A stretch of DNA of 5,878 bases from an uncultured Burkholderiales bacterium (lineage in GTDB: Bacteria; Pseudomonadota; Gammaproteobacteria; Burkholderiales; Burkholderiaceae). The stretch lies in contig CAMLJY010000175.1 of NCBI GenBank assembly GCA_946480465.1, positions 1 through 5,878 of the forward strand, written 5' to 3'. Shown in pieces: positions 1-5,878 of the stretch. The position numbers and the translations under genes were made by a program. The notes below the pieces were generated by a model that saw nothing but the letters and a program-made list of their open reading frames with translations, had not been told where the DNA came from and searched no databases. Position 1 is the stretch's first letter, and each line of letters begins with the position of its first letter.

Positions 1-42
1 CAGGATGTGGGTGGTGGAGGCTTGGTCCTCCGGTTCGAGCAT
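1..42 (-). CDS. Possible 5' end of a leftward gene, cut by the window edge
   Basis: A minus-strand frame is open from about base 160 to the left edge. From the ATG at 42-40 it reads MLEPEDQASTTHIL; an in-frame GTG at 60-58 is an alternative start. Nearly every codon from the GTG onward ends in G or C, as in the real genes here, whereas codons further upstream in the same frame are less biased, so coding probably begins near one of these two starts. A GAGG lies just before the ATG, rather close, and an AAGG lies 7 bases before the GTG. The ending THIL resembles the first beta strand of response-regulator receiver domains (often THILVVDD), but only 14 to 20 residues are visible, so this is a guess. 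It could equally be chance open frame. Confidence 0.25.
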   Translation of the reverse strand, partial: MLEPEDQASTTHIL

Positions 43-392
43 GGCCTCGGCCGGCTGCACCAGCGGGCCTTGGGGCGATTCCGGTCGCCCCGCGAGCGGT
101 GCTGCGAAGCGAACGGCCAGTTTGTGTGTGCGCGGCGTGTTCCTGGGTCAGGCCGGCGGCTTGGCGGCGCTCTCGCACGGCCGTTCCAATGTCTGCGAGC
201 GACGCGACGCGACACGACACGGCGCGGGATGGGAGTGGAGGGTCCCATTCGATGGCTGTTGGCTACATGATCTTTCAGGAAATACGAGAACTGCAGTCCG
301 ATTGATTGAAGCCTACAAGATCGTTTAGGAATGGCAATGGTGGATGGCCTGATGCTCGGAAACCAAGCGAACGTTTAGCTCAAACTCGGTCT
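43..392. other. Gene-poor region downstream of comM
   Basis: No convincing complete gene is seen on either strand. The plus-strand open frames here encode arginine-, glycine- and serine-rich sequences of the kind produced by chance in GC-rich DNA, and they lack good ribosome-binding sites. Bases 251-390 contain only about 47% G+C by hand count, clearly below the rest of the window, which suits a promoter or intergenic region. An imperfect 8-bp stem with an 8-base loop lies at 227-250 (ATGGGA paired with TCCCAT plus two outer pairs). It has no T-run on either strand, so it is not a typical intrinsic terminator. No clear terminator for comM was found. On the minus strand a TTGCCA with TAGGCT 16 bases downstream could be a weak promoter for the leftward gene, but I do not call it. 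Confidence 0.5.
199..218. repeat. Short pentamer tandem repeat
   Basis: Three exact copies of GCGAC are followed by a degenerate ACGAC, all in register, and the pattern decays into ACGGC. It lies in noncoding DNA between the possible leftward gene and the 3' end of comM. Copy number is low, so this is a simple-sequence tract with no evident function. It could vary in length between strains by slippage. Confidence 0.5.
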
Positions 393-1919
393 TCACACCG
401 CCGGCAACGCCCGCCTGAACTGCAGTGCCTCCGCGATGTGCACGGTCCCGATGTCCGCCTCGCGGCCCAGGTCTGCGATCGTCCGCGCCACCTTCAGCAC
501 CCGGTGCAGCGAGCGCCCGGACCAGCCGAAGCGCTGCGCCGCCTGCTGCAGGAAGCGCGTGGCCGCGTCATTCAGGCGGCAGGCATCGTCCAGCGCCGAC
601 GCGGCCAGCGCAGCGTTCGGCAGATCCTGGCGCTTCAGCTGGCGCTCACGCGCCATCGCGATGCGCTCGGCCACCGCGGCGCTGGGCTCGCCGGTGGGTT
701 GGGCCAGCATGTCGGCGGCGGGCACCAGCGTGACCTCCACCTGCAGGTCGATGCGGTCCAGCAGCGGGCCGGACAGTTTGGATTGATAACGCGAAATCTG
801 CTCGGGTGTGCAGCGGCAGGACCGGCCGCTGGAGGCCGGCGCACCCAGGTAGCCGCAGGGACAGGGATTCATCGCGGCGACGAGCTGGAAGCCGGCCGGA
901 AAGCAGGCCTGGCGCGCTGCGCGCGAGATGGTGATCTGCCCCGTTTCCAGCGGCTCGCGCAGCGCTTCCAGCGCGCTGCGCGGGAACTCGGGCAGCTCGT
1001 CGAGGAACAGCACGCCGCCGTGCGCCAGCGAGATCTCGCCCGGCCGCGGCGGTGAACCACCGCCCACCAGGGCGACGGCGCTGGCCGAGTGGTGCGGCGA
1101 ACGCACGGGCCGCTGGCCCCAGCGCGCGGGGTCGAAGCCGCCCGGCGCCAGGCCCTGCAGCGCGGCACTGGCGAGCGCCTCGTCCTCGTGCATCGGCGGC
1201 AGCAGCCCGGGCAGGCGCTGCGCCAGCATGGACTTGCCGGTGCCTGGCGGACCGACCATCAGCAGGCTGTGCGCGCCGGCGGCGGCGATCTCGAGCGCGC
1301 GTTTCGGCGCGGCTTGCCCGCGGACGTCCACCAGGTCCGGGCCGCCGGTTGCCACCAAGGTCGGCGGCGCCTGCATGCGCGCCAGCGGCTGCGCCGCGTC
1401 GCCGGGCAGCAGGGCCTGCACCACCTCGGCCAGGTGCGAGGCGCCGCAGACCTCGGCGCCCGCAGCGCGTGCCGCTTCCCGGGCGCTGGCCAGCGGCAGC
1501 ACCAGGCGGCGCGGCTCGCCGTCGCGCAGCGCGCCAAGCGCCAGGGCCAGCGCGCCGCGCACCGGCCGCAGTTCGCCGGCCAGGGAGAGTTCACCGGCGA
1601 ACTCGCACTGCGCCAGCCGCGCCATGTCCAGCAGGCCATCGGCCGCCAGGATGCCGAGCGCGATCGGCAGGTCGAAGCGCGCCGATTCCTTCGGCAGGTC
1701 GGCCGGCGCCAGGTTCACCGTGATGCGCTTGTTGTGCGGGAAGGCGAAGCCGGCGTTGGCCAGCGCGGCACGCACCCGCTCGCGCGATTCCTTGACCTCG
1801 GTGTCGGCCAGTCCCACCAGCGTGAAGCTGGGCAGGCCGTTGGCCAGGTGCACCTCCACCTGCACGGCCGGCGCTGCCAAGCCATCCAGCGCCCGGCTGC
1901 GGATCACCGCCAGCGTCAT
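393..1919 (-). CDS. comM: ComM/YifB-family AAA+ ATPase (Mg chelatase-like helicase)
   Basis: Encodes 508 residues, the usual family length. ComM is a cytoplasmic hexameric helicase that promotes branch migration while transformed DNA is integrated by RecA; related YifB proteins occur in most proteobacteria. Visible parts: an N-terminal ChlI/Lon-like domain (about 20-145, with VEVHLANGLPSFTLVGLADT and KESRERVRAAL); a Walker A box GPPGTGKS at 223-230; a Walker B GGVLFLDELPEF at 301-312; a four-cysteine cluster (C353, C355 in NPCPCG and C368, C370) that may bind zinc; a likely arginine finger R389 in LLDRID; and a C-terminal domain with the SGRSLHRVLKVARTIADL sensor-2 region at 467-484. The start at 1919 is chosen because MTLAVIRSRALDGL matches family N-termini and GGGAGGG lies 5 bases upstream; the frame stays open to 2228 but that extension looks noncoding. 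It is transcribed divergently from the nitrogen operon. No key residue appears missing. Confidence 0.96.
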   Translation of the reverse strand: MTLAVIRSRALDGLAAPAVQVEVHLANGLPSFTLVGLADTEVKESRERVRAALANAGFAFPHNKRITVNLAPADLPKESARFDLPIALGILAADGLLDMARLAQCEFAGELSLAGELRPVRGALALALGALRDGEPRRLVLPLASAREAARAAGAEVCGASHLAEVVQALLPGDAAQPLARMQAPPTLVATGGPDLVDVRGQAAPKRALEIAAAGAHSLLMVGPPGTGKSMLAQRLPGLLPPMHEDEALASAALQGLAPGGFDPARWGQRPVRSPHHSASAVALVGGGSPPRPGEISLAHGGVLFLDELPEFPRSALEALREPLETGQITISRAARQACFPAGFQLVAAMNPCPCGYLGAPASSGRSCRCTPEQISRYQSKLSGPLLDRIDLQVEVTLVPAADMLAQPTGEPSAAVAERIAMARERQLKRQDLPNAALAASALDDACRLNDAATRFLQQAAQRFGWSGRSLHRVLKVARTIADLGREADIGTVHIAEALQFRRALPAV

Positions 1920-1951
1920 CGTTGCCCTCCCAGAGCGTTGTTCGTCCGCCG

Positions 1952-1957
1952 ATTGTG
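1952..1957 (-). promoter_or_regulatory. Candidate -10 element for comM
   Basis: Read on the minus strand, the sequence is GCCACAATCGG. CACAAT matches four of six bases of the sigma-70 -10 box and lies 32 bases before the comM start, which would give a leader of roughly 25 bases. No good -35 hexamer is seen at the usual spacing, so this is a weak prediction. Confidence 0.25.
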
Positions 1958-1982
1958 GCCGCGTGAGATCCATCACCCGGGC

Positions 1983-1997
1983 GCACCATCGAGGTGC
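1983..1997. promoter_or_regulatory. NtrC-type binding site 1 (upstream)
   Basis: GCACC-ATCGA-GGTGC is a perfect 5-bp inverted repeat with a 5-base spacer. It fits the enteric NtrC consensus TGCACCA-N3-TGGTGCA in its core half-sites. Its centre (1990) lies about 125 bases upstream of the start expected from the sigma-54 element at 2088, a normal enhancer distance. It also lies about 45 bases upstream of a possible comM start, so an effect on comM cannot be excluded. Binding itself is inferred. Confidence 0.72.
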
Positions 1998-2009
1998 TGC
2001 GACGCGCGA

Positions 2010-2026
2010 TTTGCCAAGTTGGTGCA
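2010..2026. promoter_or_regulatory. NtrC-type binding site 2 (downstream)
   Basis: TTTGCCA-AGT-TGGTGCA has a perfect right half-site (TGGTGCA, 7 of 7) and a degenerate left half-site (4 of 7) relative to TGCACCA-N3-TGGTGCA. Its centre (2018) is 28 bases from that of site 1, close to three helical turns. A strong site paired with a weaker one on nearly the same face of the helix is typical of NtrC enhancers, where two dimers bind cooperatively. It lies about 97 bases upstream of the predicted transcription start. Confidence 0.6.
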
Positions 2027-2072
2027 TCTCGGTGCCGCATCTTGGGTCGCATTCCCCGTCCTGGGGCGGCTG

Positions 2073-2087
2073 TGCCCGGGGCGGGCA
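2073..2087. repeat. Inverted repeat abutting the sigma-54 promoter
   Basis: TGCCC-GGGGC-GGGCA is a perfect 5-bp inverted repeat with a 5-base spacer, ending immediately before the -24 element. The half-sites differ from the NtrC consensus (CCC/GGG rather than ACC/GGT). It might be an operator for another regulator or a chance product of high GC content. Confidence 0.35.
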
Positions 2088-2105
2088 TTGGCATGGAAGC
2101 TGCAA
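2088..2105 (+). promoter_or_regulatory. Sigma-54 (-24/-12) promoter of the porin-PII-amtB operon
   Basis: TTGGCATGGAAGCTGCAA matches the sigma-54 consensus YTGGCACG-N4-TTGCW except for C to T after TGGCA and T to C at the first base of the -12 box. The essential GG (2090-2091) and GC (2102-2103) are separated by exactly 10 bases. Transcription would start near 2114, leaving a leader of about 32 bases before the ATG at 2146. Two NtrC-type dyads at 1983-1997 and 2010-2026 sit at typical enhancer distance. Together they predict activation under nitrogen limitation, as known for glnK-amtB in enteric bacteria. Confidence 0.78.
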
Positions 2106-2145
2106 AACCCCGGCGGACCTTTCCCGACCCTTGGAGCCATCGCAC

Positions 2146-2865
2146 ATGAAGAAATCGCTGCTCGCCCTCACGTTCGCGCTGACCGCTGCCGCCGTGCCCA
2201 CGGCTTCGTTTGCGGACGTCGCGTTCAACGTGGGCGCCGTGTCCGACTACCGCTACCGCGGCATTTCGCAGTCGCGCCTGAAGCCTGCCGTGCAGGGCGG
2301 CGTCGACTTCTCCGCAGGTGGCTTCTATGTCGGCACCTGGGCGTCCACCATCAAGTGGATCAAGGACGCCGGTGGCGACGCCAGCGTCGAGATCGACGTT
2401 TACGGCGGCTACAAGGGCGAGATCGCCAAGGACCTCGGCTACGACGTCGGCGTGCTGACCTACTACTACCCGAAGAACCGCCTGGCCACCAGCGCCAACA
2501 CGACGGAGATCTACGGCGCGCTGACCTTCGGTCCGGCGACCGTCAAGTACTCGCACGCGGTCACCGACACCTTCGGCGCCGCCGACAGCAAGAACAGCTT
2601 CTACCTCGATGCCTCGGCCTCCTTCGAGATCACCGACGGCTGGATGATCACCCCGCACGTCGGCTACCAGAAGTACAAGGGCCCGTCCGACGATGCAGCC
2701 ACCTACACCGACTACTCGGTGACCGTGTCGAAGGACTTCAAGGGCCTGGTTCCGAGCCTGGCGATCGTCGGCACCGATGCCGACAAGGGCTTCTACGCCT
2801 CGCCCCGGAACGGCAAGTTCCTGGGCAAGACCGGCGTCGTCGTCGGCGTCAAGTACAACTTCTGA
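2146..2865 (+). CDS. TorF-family putative outer-membrane porin
   Basis: Encodes 239 residues, the typical length of this family (TIGR02001/Gcw_chp type), whose substrate is unknown. An N-terminal signal peptide is plain: MKK, a hydrophobic stretch, then a likely cut after SFA (residue 23). The mature part begins VAFNVGAVSDYRYRGISQS, the characteristic family opening, and contains alternating strands such as VEIDVYGGYKG, DVGVLTYYYPKN, SFYLDASASFEI and VVVGVKYNF. It ends in phenylalanine after an alternating pattern, the signal used by the BAM machinery to insert beta barrels, so the protein should lie in the outer membrane. GGAG lies 9 bases before the ATG. It is the first gene after a predicted NtrC/sigma-54 promoter and is followed 18 bases later by the PII gene, so it is probably nitrogen-regulated. 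A role in passage of ammonium or other nitrogen compounds is my inference; no pore selectivity can be read from the sequence. Confidence 0.9.
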   Translation: MKKSLLALTFALTAAAVPTASFADVAFNVGAVSDYRYRGISQSRLKPAVQGGVDFSAGGFYVGTWASTIKWIKDAGGDASVEIDVYGGYKGEIAKDLGYDVGVLTYYYPKNRLATSANTTEIYGALTFGPATVKYSHAVTDTFGAADSKNSFYLDASASFEITDGWMITPHVGYQKYKGPSDDAATYTDYSVTVSKDFKGLVPSLAIVGTDADKGFYASPRNGKFLGKTGVVVGVKYNF

Positions 2866-3222
<357 letters not shown>

Positions 3223-3251
3223 GCGAGTTAGAACCCAACACGAGACAACCC

Positions 3252-4778
3252 ATGAAGAAATTCCTCGCCTCACTGGCCCTGGGCCTCGCGGTCCTGGGCT
3301 TCACCGGCGGCGCGCTGGCGCAGGACGCCGCTGCGTCCGCGCCGGCGGCCACCGCAGCGGCCGCCGCCACCGAAGCTGCTCCGGCGGCTGCACCCGCATC
3401 CGCTGCCGCCGCCGCGGCACCGGCCGAAGCCGCCTCGGCACCGGCGGCACCGGTCGCCAACAAGGGCGACAACGCGTGGATGCTGGTCTCCACGCTGCTC
3501 GTGATCATGATGACCGTGCCCGGCCTGGCGCTGTTCTACGGCGGCCTGGTGCGCAGCAAGAACATGCTGTCGGTGCTGATGCAGGTGATGGTCACCTTCT
3601 CGCTGATCGTCGTGCTGTGGGCCATCTACGGCTACAGCCTGGCGTTCACGGAGGGCAACTCCGTCATCGGCGGCCTCGACCGGCTCTTCCTGAAGGGCGT
3701 GTTCGACCCCGCCACCGGCACCTTCGCCATGGGGGCCACCTTCAGCAAGGGCGTCTACATCCCCGAGCTGCTGTTCGCGGTGTTCCAGGCCACCTTCGCC
3801 GGCATCACCTGCTGCCTGATCGTGGGCGCCTTCGCCGAGCGCATCAAGTTCTCGGCCGTGCTGCTGTTCTGCGTGCTGTGGTTCACCTTCAGCTACACGC
3901 CGATCGCGCACATGGTCTGGTTCTGGATGGGCCCGGACGCCTACGCCAGCGCGGAGCTCGTGGATGGCCTGAATGCCAAGGCCGGCCTGATCTGGCAGTG
4001 GGGCGCGCTGGACTTCGCGGGCGGCACCGTGGTGCACATCAACGCCGCGGTGGCGGGCCTGGTGGGTGCCTTCATGATCGGCAAGCGCGTGGGCTACGGC
4101 AAGGAAGCCTTCGTGCCGCACAGCCTGCCGCTGACCATGGTCGGCGCCTCGCTGCTGTGGGTGGGCTGGTTCGGCTTCAACGCCGGCTCGGCGCTGGAAG
4201 CGGGCAACTCGGCCATCCTGGCCTTCATGAACACATTCACCGCCACCTCCGCCGCGGTGCTGGCCTGGTGCCTGGGTGAAGCGCTGATGCGGGGCAAGGC
4301 CTCGATGCTGGGTGCGGCCTCCGGTGCCGTCGCCGGCCTCGTGGCCATCACCCCGGCCGCCGGCAACGTCGGCCTGATGGGCGCCATCGTGATCGGCTTC
4401 GTCGCTGGCTTCGCGTGCCTGTGGGGCGTCAACGGCCTGAAGCGCCTGCTGGGCGCGGACGACTCGCTGGACGTCTTCGGCGTGCATGGCGTGGGCGGCA
4501 TCGTCGGCGCGCTGCTGACTGGCGTGTTCAACACGCAGGACCTCGGCGGCCCCGGCCTGGTGACCGACTGGGTCACCGCCACCGTCGGCTCGAACCCCAT
4601 CGGCACGCAGGTGTGGATCCAGCTGAAGGGTGTGCTGCTGACCATCGTCTGGTCGGCCGTGGTGTCCTTCATCGCCTACAAGATCGTCGACCTGGTGATC
4701 GGCCTGCGCGTCACCGAGGAAGAAGAGCGCGAAGGCCTGGACATCAGCTCGCACGGCGAGACGGCGTACAGCAAGTAA
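3252..4778 (+). CDS. amtB: AmtB ammonium channel with signal peptide and Ala/Pro-rich N-terminal segment
   Basis: Encodes 508 residues of an inner-membrane Amt/Rh trimer subunit that conducts ammonium. A signal peptide (1-23, ending GGALA) precedes an Ala/Pro-rich periplasmic stretch (24-69), after which the channel starts at NKGDNAWMLVSTLLVIMM with about eleven membrane helices. Pore residues align with E. coli AmtB: twin histidines H262 and H412 (H168, H318), D254 (D160), gate phenylalanines F182 and F309 (F107, F215), S313 (S219), and probably W223 (W148). About 19 extra residues lie between W223 and D254. The C-terminal tail (about 486-508, RVTEEEEREGLDISSHGETAY) is the conserved cytoplasmic segment that couples to GlnK. 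Only a weak GAGA precedes the ATG, so translation may be helped by coupling with the PII gene 29 bases upstream. Last gene of the operon, with a terminator 55 bases after the stop codon. Confidence 0.97.
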   Translation: MKKFLASLALGLAVLGFTGGALAQDAAASAPAATAAAAATEAAPAAAPASAAAAAAPAEAASAPAAPVANKGDNAWMLVSTLLVIMMTVPGLALFYGGLVRSKNMLSVLMQVMVTFSLIVVLWAIYGYSLAFTEGNSVIGGLDRLFLKGVFDPATGTFAMGATFSKGVYIPELLFAVFQATFAGITCCLIVGAFAERIKFSAVLLFCVLWFTFSYTPIAHMVWFWMGPDAYASAELVDGLNAKAGLIWQWGALDFAGGTVVHINAAVAGLVGAFMIGKRVGYGKEAFVPHSLPLTMVGASLLWVGWFGFNAGSALEAGNSAILAFMNTFTATSAAVLAWCLGEALMRGKASMLGAASGAVAGLVAITPAAGNVGLMGAIVIGFVAGFACLWGVNGLKRLLGADDSLDVFGVHGVGGIVGALLTGVFNTQDLGGPGLVTDWVTATVGSNPIGTQVWIQLKGVLLTIVWSAVVSFIAYKIVDLVIGLRVTEEEEREGLDISSHGETAYSK

Positions 4779-4795
4779 GCCCACAGGAACCGGCA

Positions 4796-4813
4796 CGGTG
4801 CATGTCCGCACCG
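4796..4813. repeat. Small inverted repeat after amtB
   Basis: CGGTGC-ATGTCC-GCACCG can form a 6-bp stem with a 6-base loop, 17 bases after the amtB stop. There is no following T-run, so it is not itself a terminator. It may protect the 3' end of the transcript or be incidental. The half-sites are in the opposite orientation to an NtrC site. Confidence 0.35.
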
Positions 4814-4832
4814 CTGCCGGCAGCAACGAACG

Positions 4833-4861
4833 ACGGGGCGGCCTGCGGGCCGCCCCGTTTT
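4833..4861 (+). terminator. Rho-independent terminator of the nitrogen operon
   Basis: A perfect 11-bp, very GC-rich stem (4833-4843 with 4848-4858, starting ACGGGGCGGCC) closes a TGCG loop and runs directly into TTTT (4858-4861). This is a strong intrinsic terminator for rightward transcription and separates the amtB operon from gshA. The T-tract is short but the stem is very stable. Confidence 0.88.
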
Positions 4862-4925
4862 GCTTCCGAGCGCCGGTGTCGCCGCGGGCGCGGGGTTGCG
4901 GCACCGCGCGCGGGCCCCACCTTCC

Positions 4926-4931
4926 TACAAT
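4926..4931 (+). promoter_or_regulatory. Candidate -10 element for gshA
   Basis: TACAAT within CCTACAATC matches five of six bases of the sigma-70 -10 box and stands in an otherwise very GC-rich stretch, 30 bases before the gshA ATG. The only -35-like hexamer (TTGCGG at 4896-4901) is 24 bases away, too far for normal spacing, so the -35 is not identified. A separate promoter makes sense because the strong terminator upstream would block read-through from amtB. Confidence 0.5.
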
Positions 4932-4961
4932 CTTTCGACGCCCGCCCACCCAGGTCGCCCC

Positions 4962-5878
4962 ATGGTCCCCCACCTCATCACCGCCCTCAATGGTCCGATC
5001 AACGAACTGGAGGCGCGCATCCTCGACTCGATGCCGGCGATCGAACGCTGGTTCCGGCTCGAATGGATGGAGCACACGCCGCCGTTCTACTGCTCGGCCG
5101 ACGTGCGCAATGCCGGCTTCAAGCTGGCGCCGGTCGACACCAACCTGTTCCCCTGCGGCTTCAACCACCTGACGCCCGAGATGCTGCCGCTGGCGGTGCA
5201 GGCGGCGATGGCGGCGATCGAGAAGATCTGCCCCGAGGCGAAGAACCTGCTGCTGGTGCCCGAGAACACCCGCAACAGCTTCTACCTCGCCAACGTGCAG
5301 CGGCTGGTGCGCATCTTCACGCAGGCCGGCCTCAACGTGCGCCTGGGCGCGCTGGACGAGGCCATCACCGCGCCCACCCCGCTGCAGCTGCCCGATGGCA
5401 GCGAGCTGGTGCTGGAGCCGCTGGAGCGCTCGCCGCGCCGCCTGGGCCTGAAGAACTTCGATCCCTGCACCATCCTGCTCAACAACGATCTCTCCGAGGG
5501 CACCCCGAAGGTGCTGGAGAACCTGCACGAGCAGTACCTGCTGCCGCCGCTGCACGCCGGCTGGGCGGTGCGGCGCAAATCCAACCACTTCCAGGCGTAT
5601 GAGGAAGTGGCGAAGAAGTTCGCCAAGCTGCTGGGCATGGACCCGTGGCTGATCAACCCGATGATCGGCCACTGCGGCGAGGTGAATTTCGCCGAGGAAA
5701 CCGGCCTGGACTGCGTCAAGTCGCAGGCCGATGCGCTGCTGACCAAGGTGCGCCGCAAGTACAAGGAATACGGCATCAACGAGAAGCCCTTCGTCATCGT
5801 CAAGGCCGACAACGGCAGCTCCAGCATGGGCGTGATGACGGTGCGCGACGCCAAGGAACTGGACGAGGCGCCACGCCG
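4962..5878 (+). CDS. gshA: Glutamate-cysteine ligase, proteobacterial GshA type (3' end missing)
   Basis: The frame is open from ATG 4962 to the right edge: 305 residues of a family that usually has about 430. The enzyme joins L-glutamate and L-cysteine with ATP to give gamma-glutamylcysteine, the first step of glutathione synthesis, in the cytoplasm. The sequence looks like the Acidithiobacillus/betaproteobacterial GshA family (TIGR02049), not the enterobacterial type. Recognisable stretches are FKLAPVDTNLFPCGFNHL (53-70), LLVPENTRNSFYLANV (97-112), LLNNDLSEGTP (172-182), HAGWAVRRKSNHF (198-210), INPMIGHCGEVNF (231-243) and FVIVKADNGSSSMGVMTV (277-294), the last probably in the ATP-binding region. 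The start gives the MVPHLITALNGPINELEARI opening; a weak AGGT lies 7 bases upstream. It has its own -10-like element after the amtB terminator. Family assignment is from memory of these motifs. Confidence 0.88.
   Translation, partial: MVPHLITALNGPINELEARILDSMPAIERWFRLEWMEHTPPFYCSADVRNAGFKLAPVDTNLFPCGFNHLTPEMLPLAVQAAMAAIEKICPEAKNLLLVPENTRNSFYLANVQRLVRIFTQAGLNVRLGALDEAITAPTPLQLPDGSELVLEPLERSPRRLGLKNFDPCTILLNNDLSEGTPKVLENLHEQYLLPPLHAGWAVRRKSNHFQAYEEVAKKFAKLLGMDPWLINPMIGHCGEVNFAEETGLDCVKSQADALLTKVRRKYKEYGINEKPFVIVKADNGSSSMGVMTVRDAKELDEAPR

Noticed and set aside
227..250. Hairpin as a terminator
   Set aside because: The stem is only about 8 bp with one G-T pair, and there is no T-run after it on either strand.
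5..328. Plus-strand open frames at the left end
   Set aside because: Composition is unlike the real proteins here, the frames lack ribosome-binding sites, and three overlap in the same stretch with no reason to prefer one.
928..2145. Open frame running into the porin gene from far upstream on the plus strand
   Set aside because: It is antisense to comM and rich in Arg, Ser and Ala as expected of a shadow frame. The porin proper begins at 2146 with a signal peptide and a ribosome-binding site.
1920..2228. N-terminal extension of comM by 103 codons to an ATG at 2228
   Set aside because: The extension overlaps the start of the divergent porin gene and the promoter elements, and its residues do not look like a ComM N-terminus. 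The ATG at 1919 has a strong GGGAGGG ribosome-binding site and the family-typical opening.
4796..4813. GGTGC/GCACC dyad as a third NtrC site
   Set aside because: The half-sites are in reversed order (GGTGC first) relative to the NtrC consensus and the spacer is 6, so it fits a small hairpin better.
4813..4824. GCTGCCGGCAGC perfect palindrome as a regulatory site
   Set aside because: It is a 12-base palindrome with no loop in GC-rich intergenic DNA. It matches no operator I know and lies between the amtB stop and its terminator.
4415..5602. 395-codon plus-strand open frame across the amtB end and gshA
   Set aside because: It is out of frame with both amtB and gshA, very Arg/Ala/Gly-rich, and spans the intrinsic terminator.
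3270..5672. 800-codon minus-strand open frame opposite amtB and gshA
   Set aside because: It is full of His, Gln, Arg and Gly, the usual antisense shadow of GC-rich coding DNA. It spans a terminator and two well-supported plus-strand genes.

Overview
The window is high-GC DNA with codons ending overwhelmingly in G or C. Its gene set and order (comM, then a divergent outer-membrane protein/PII/ammonium channel operon, then a proteobacterial-type glutamate-cysteine ligase) fit a betaproteobacterium of the order Burkholderiales, possibly of the Rubrivivax/Leptothrix type. That placement is inferred from protein similarity recalled from memory and from synteny, not from a search.

Layout: (1) Bases 1-392 hold no complete gene. 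A possible gene start runs off the left edge on the minus strand, followed by a small pentamer repeat and a stretch of about 47% GC at 251-390. (2) comM (minus, 393-1919) encodes the YifB/ComM AAA+ helicase. (3) The 226-base divergent region 1920-2145 carries what looks like a complete nitrogen-control promoter for the rightward genes: two NtrC-type dyads, then a sigma-54 -24/-12 element with the exact GG-N10-GC spacing. (4) A tight three-gene operon follows: a TorF-family putative outer-membrane porin (2146-2865), a PII signal protein of the GlnK/GlnB type (2884-3222) and the ammonium channel AmtB (3252-4778), with gaps of 18 and 29 bases. (5) A strong intrinsic terminator lies at 4833-4861. 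(6) A -10-like element precedes gshA (4962 to the right edge, truncated), a glutamate-cysteine ligase.

How the genes work together: when nitrogen is limiting, phosphorylated NtrC and RNA polymerase with sigma-54 would switch on the operon. AmtB conducts ammonium across the inner membrane and the PII trimer gates AmtB according to nitrogen status. The beta-barrel protein encoded first would sit in the outer membrane, so the operon may equip both membranes for nitrogen uptake. The porin role is the least characterised part and the most interesting point of the window. comM (recombination during natural transformation) and gshA (glutathione synthesis) are neighbours with separate jobs.
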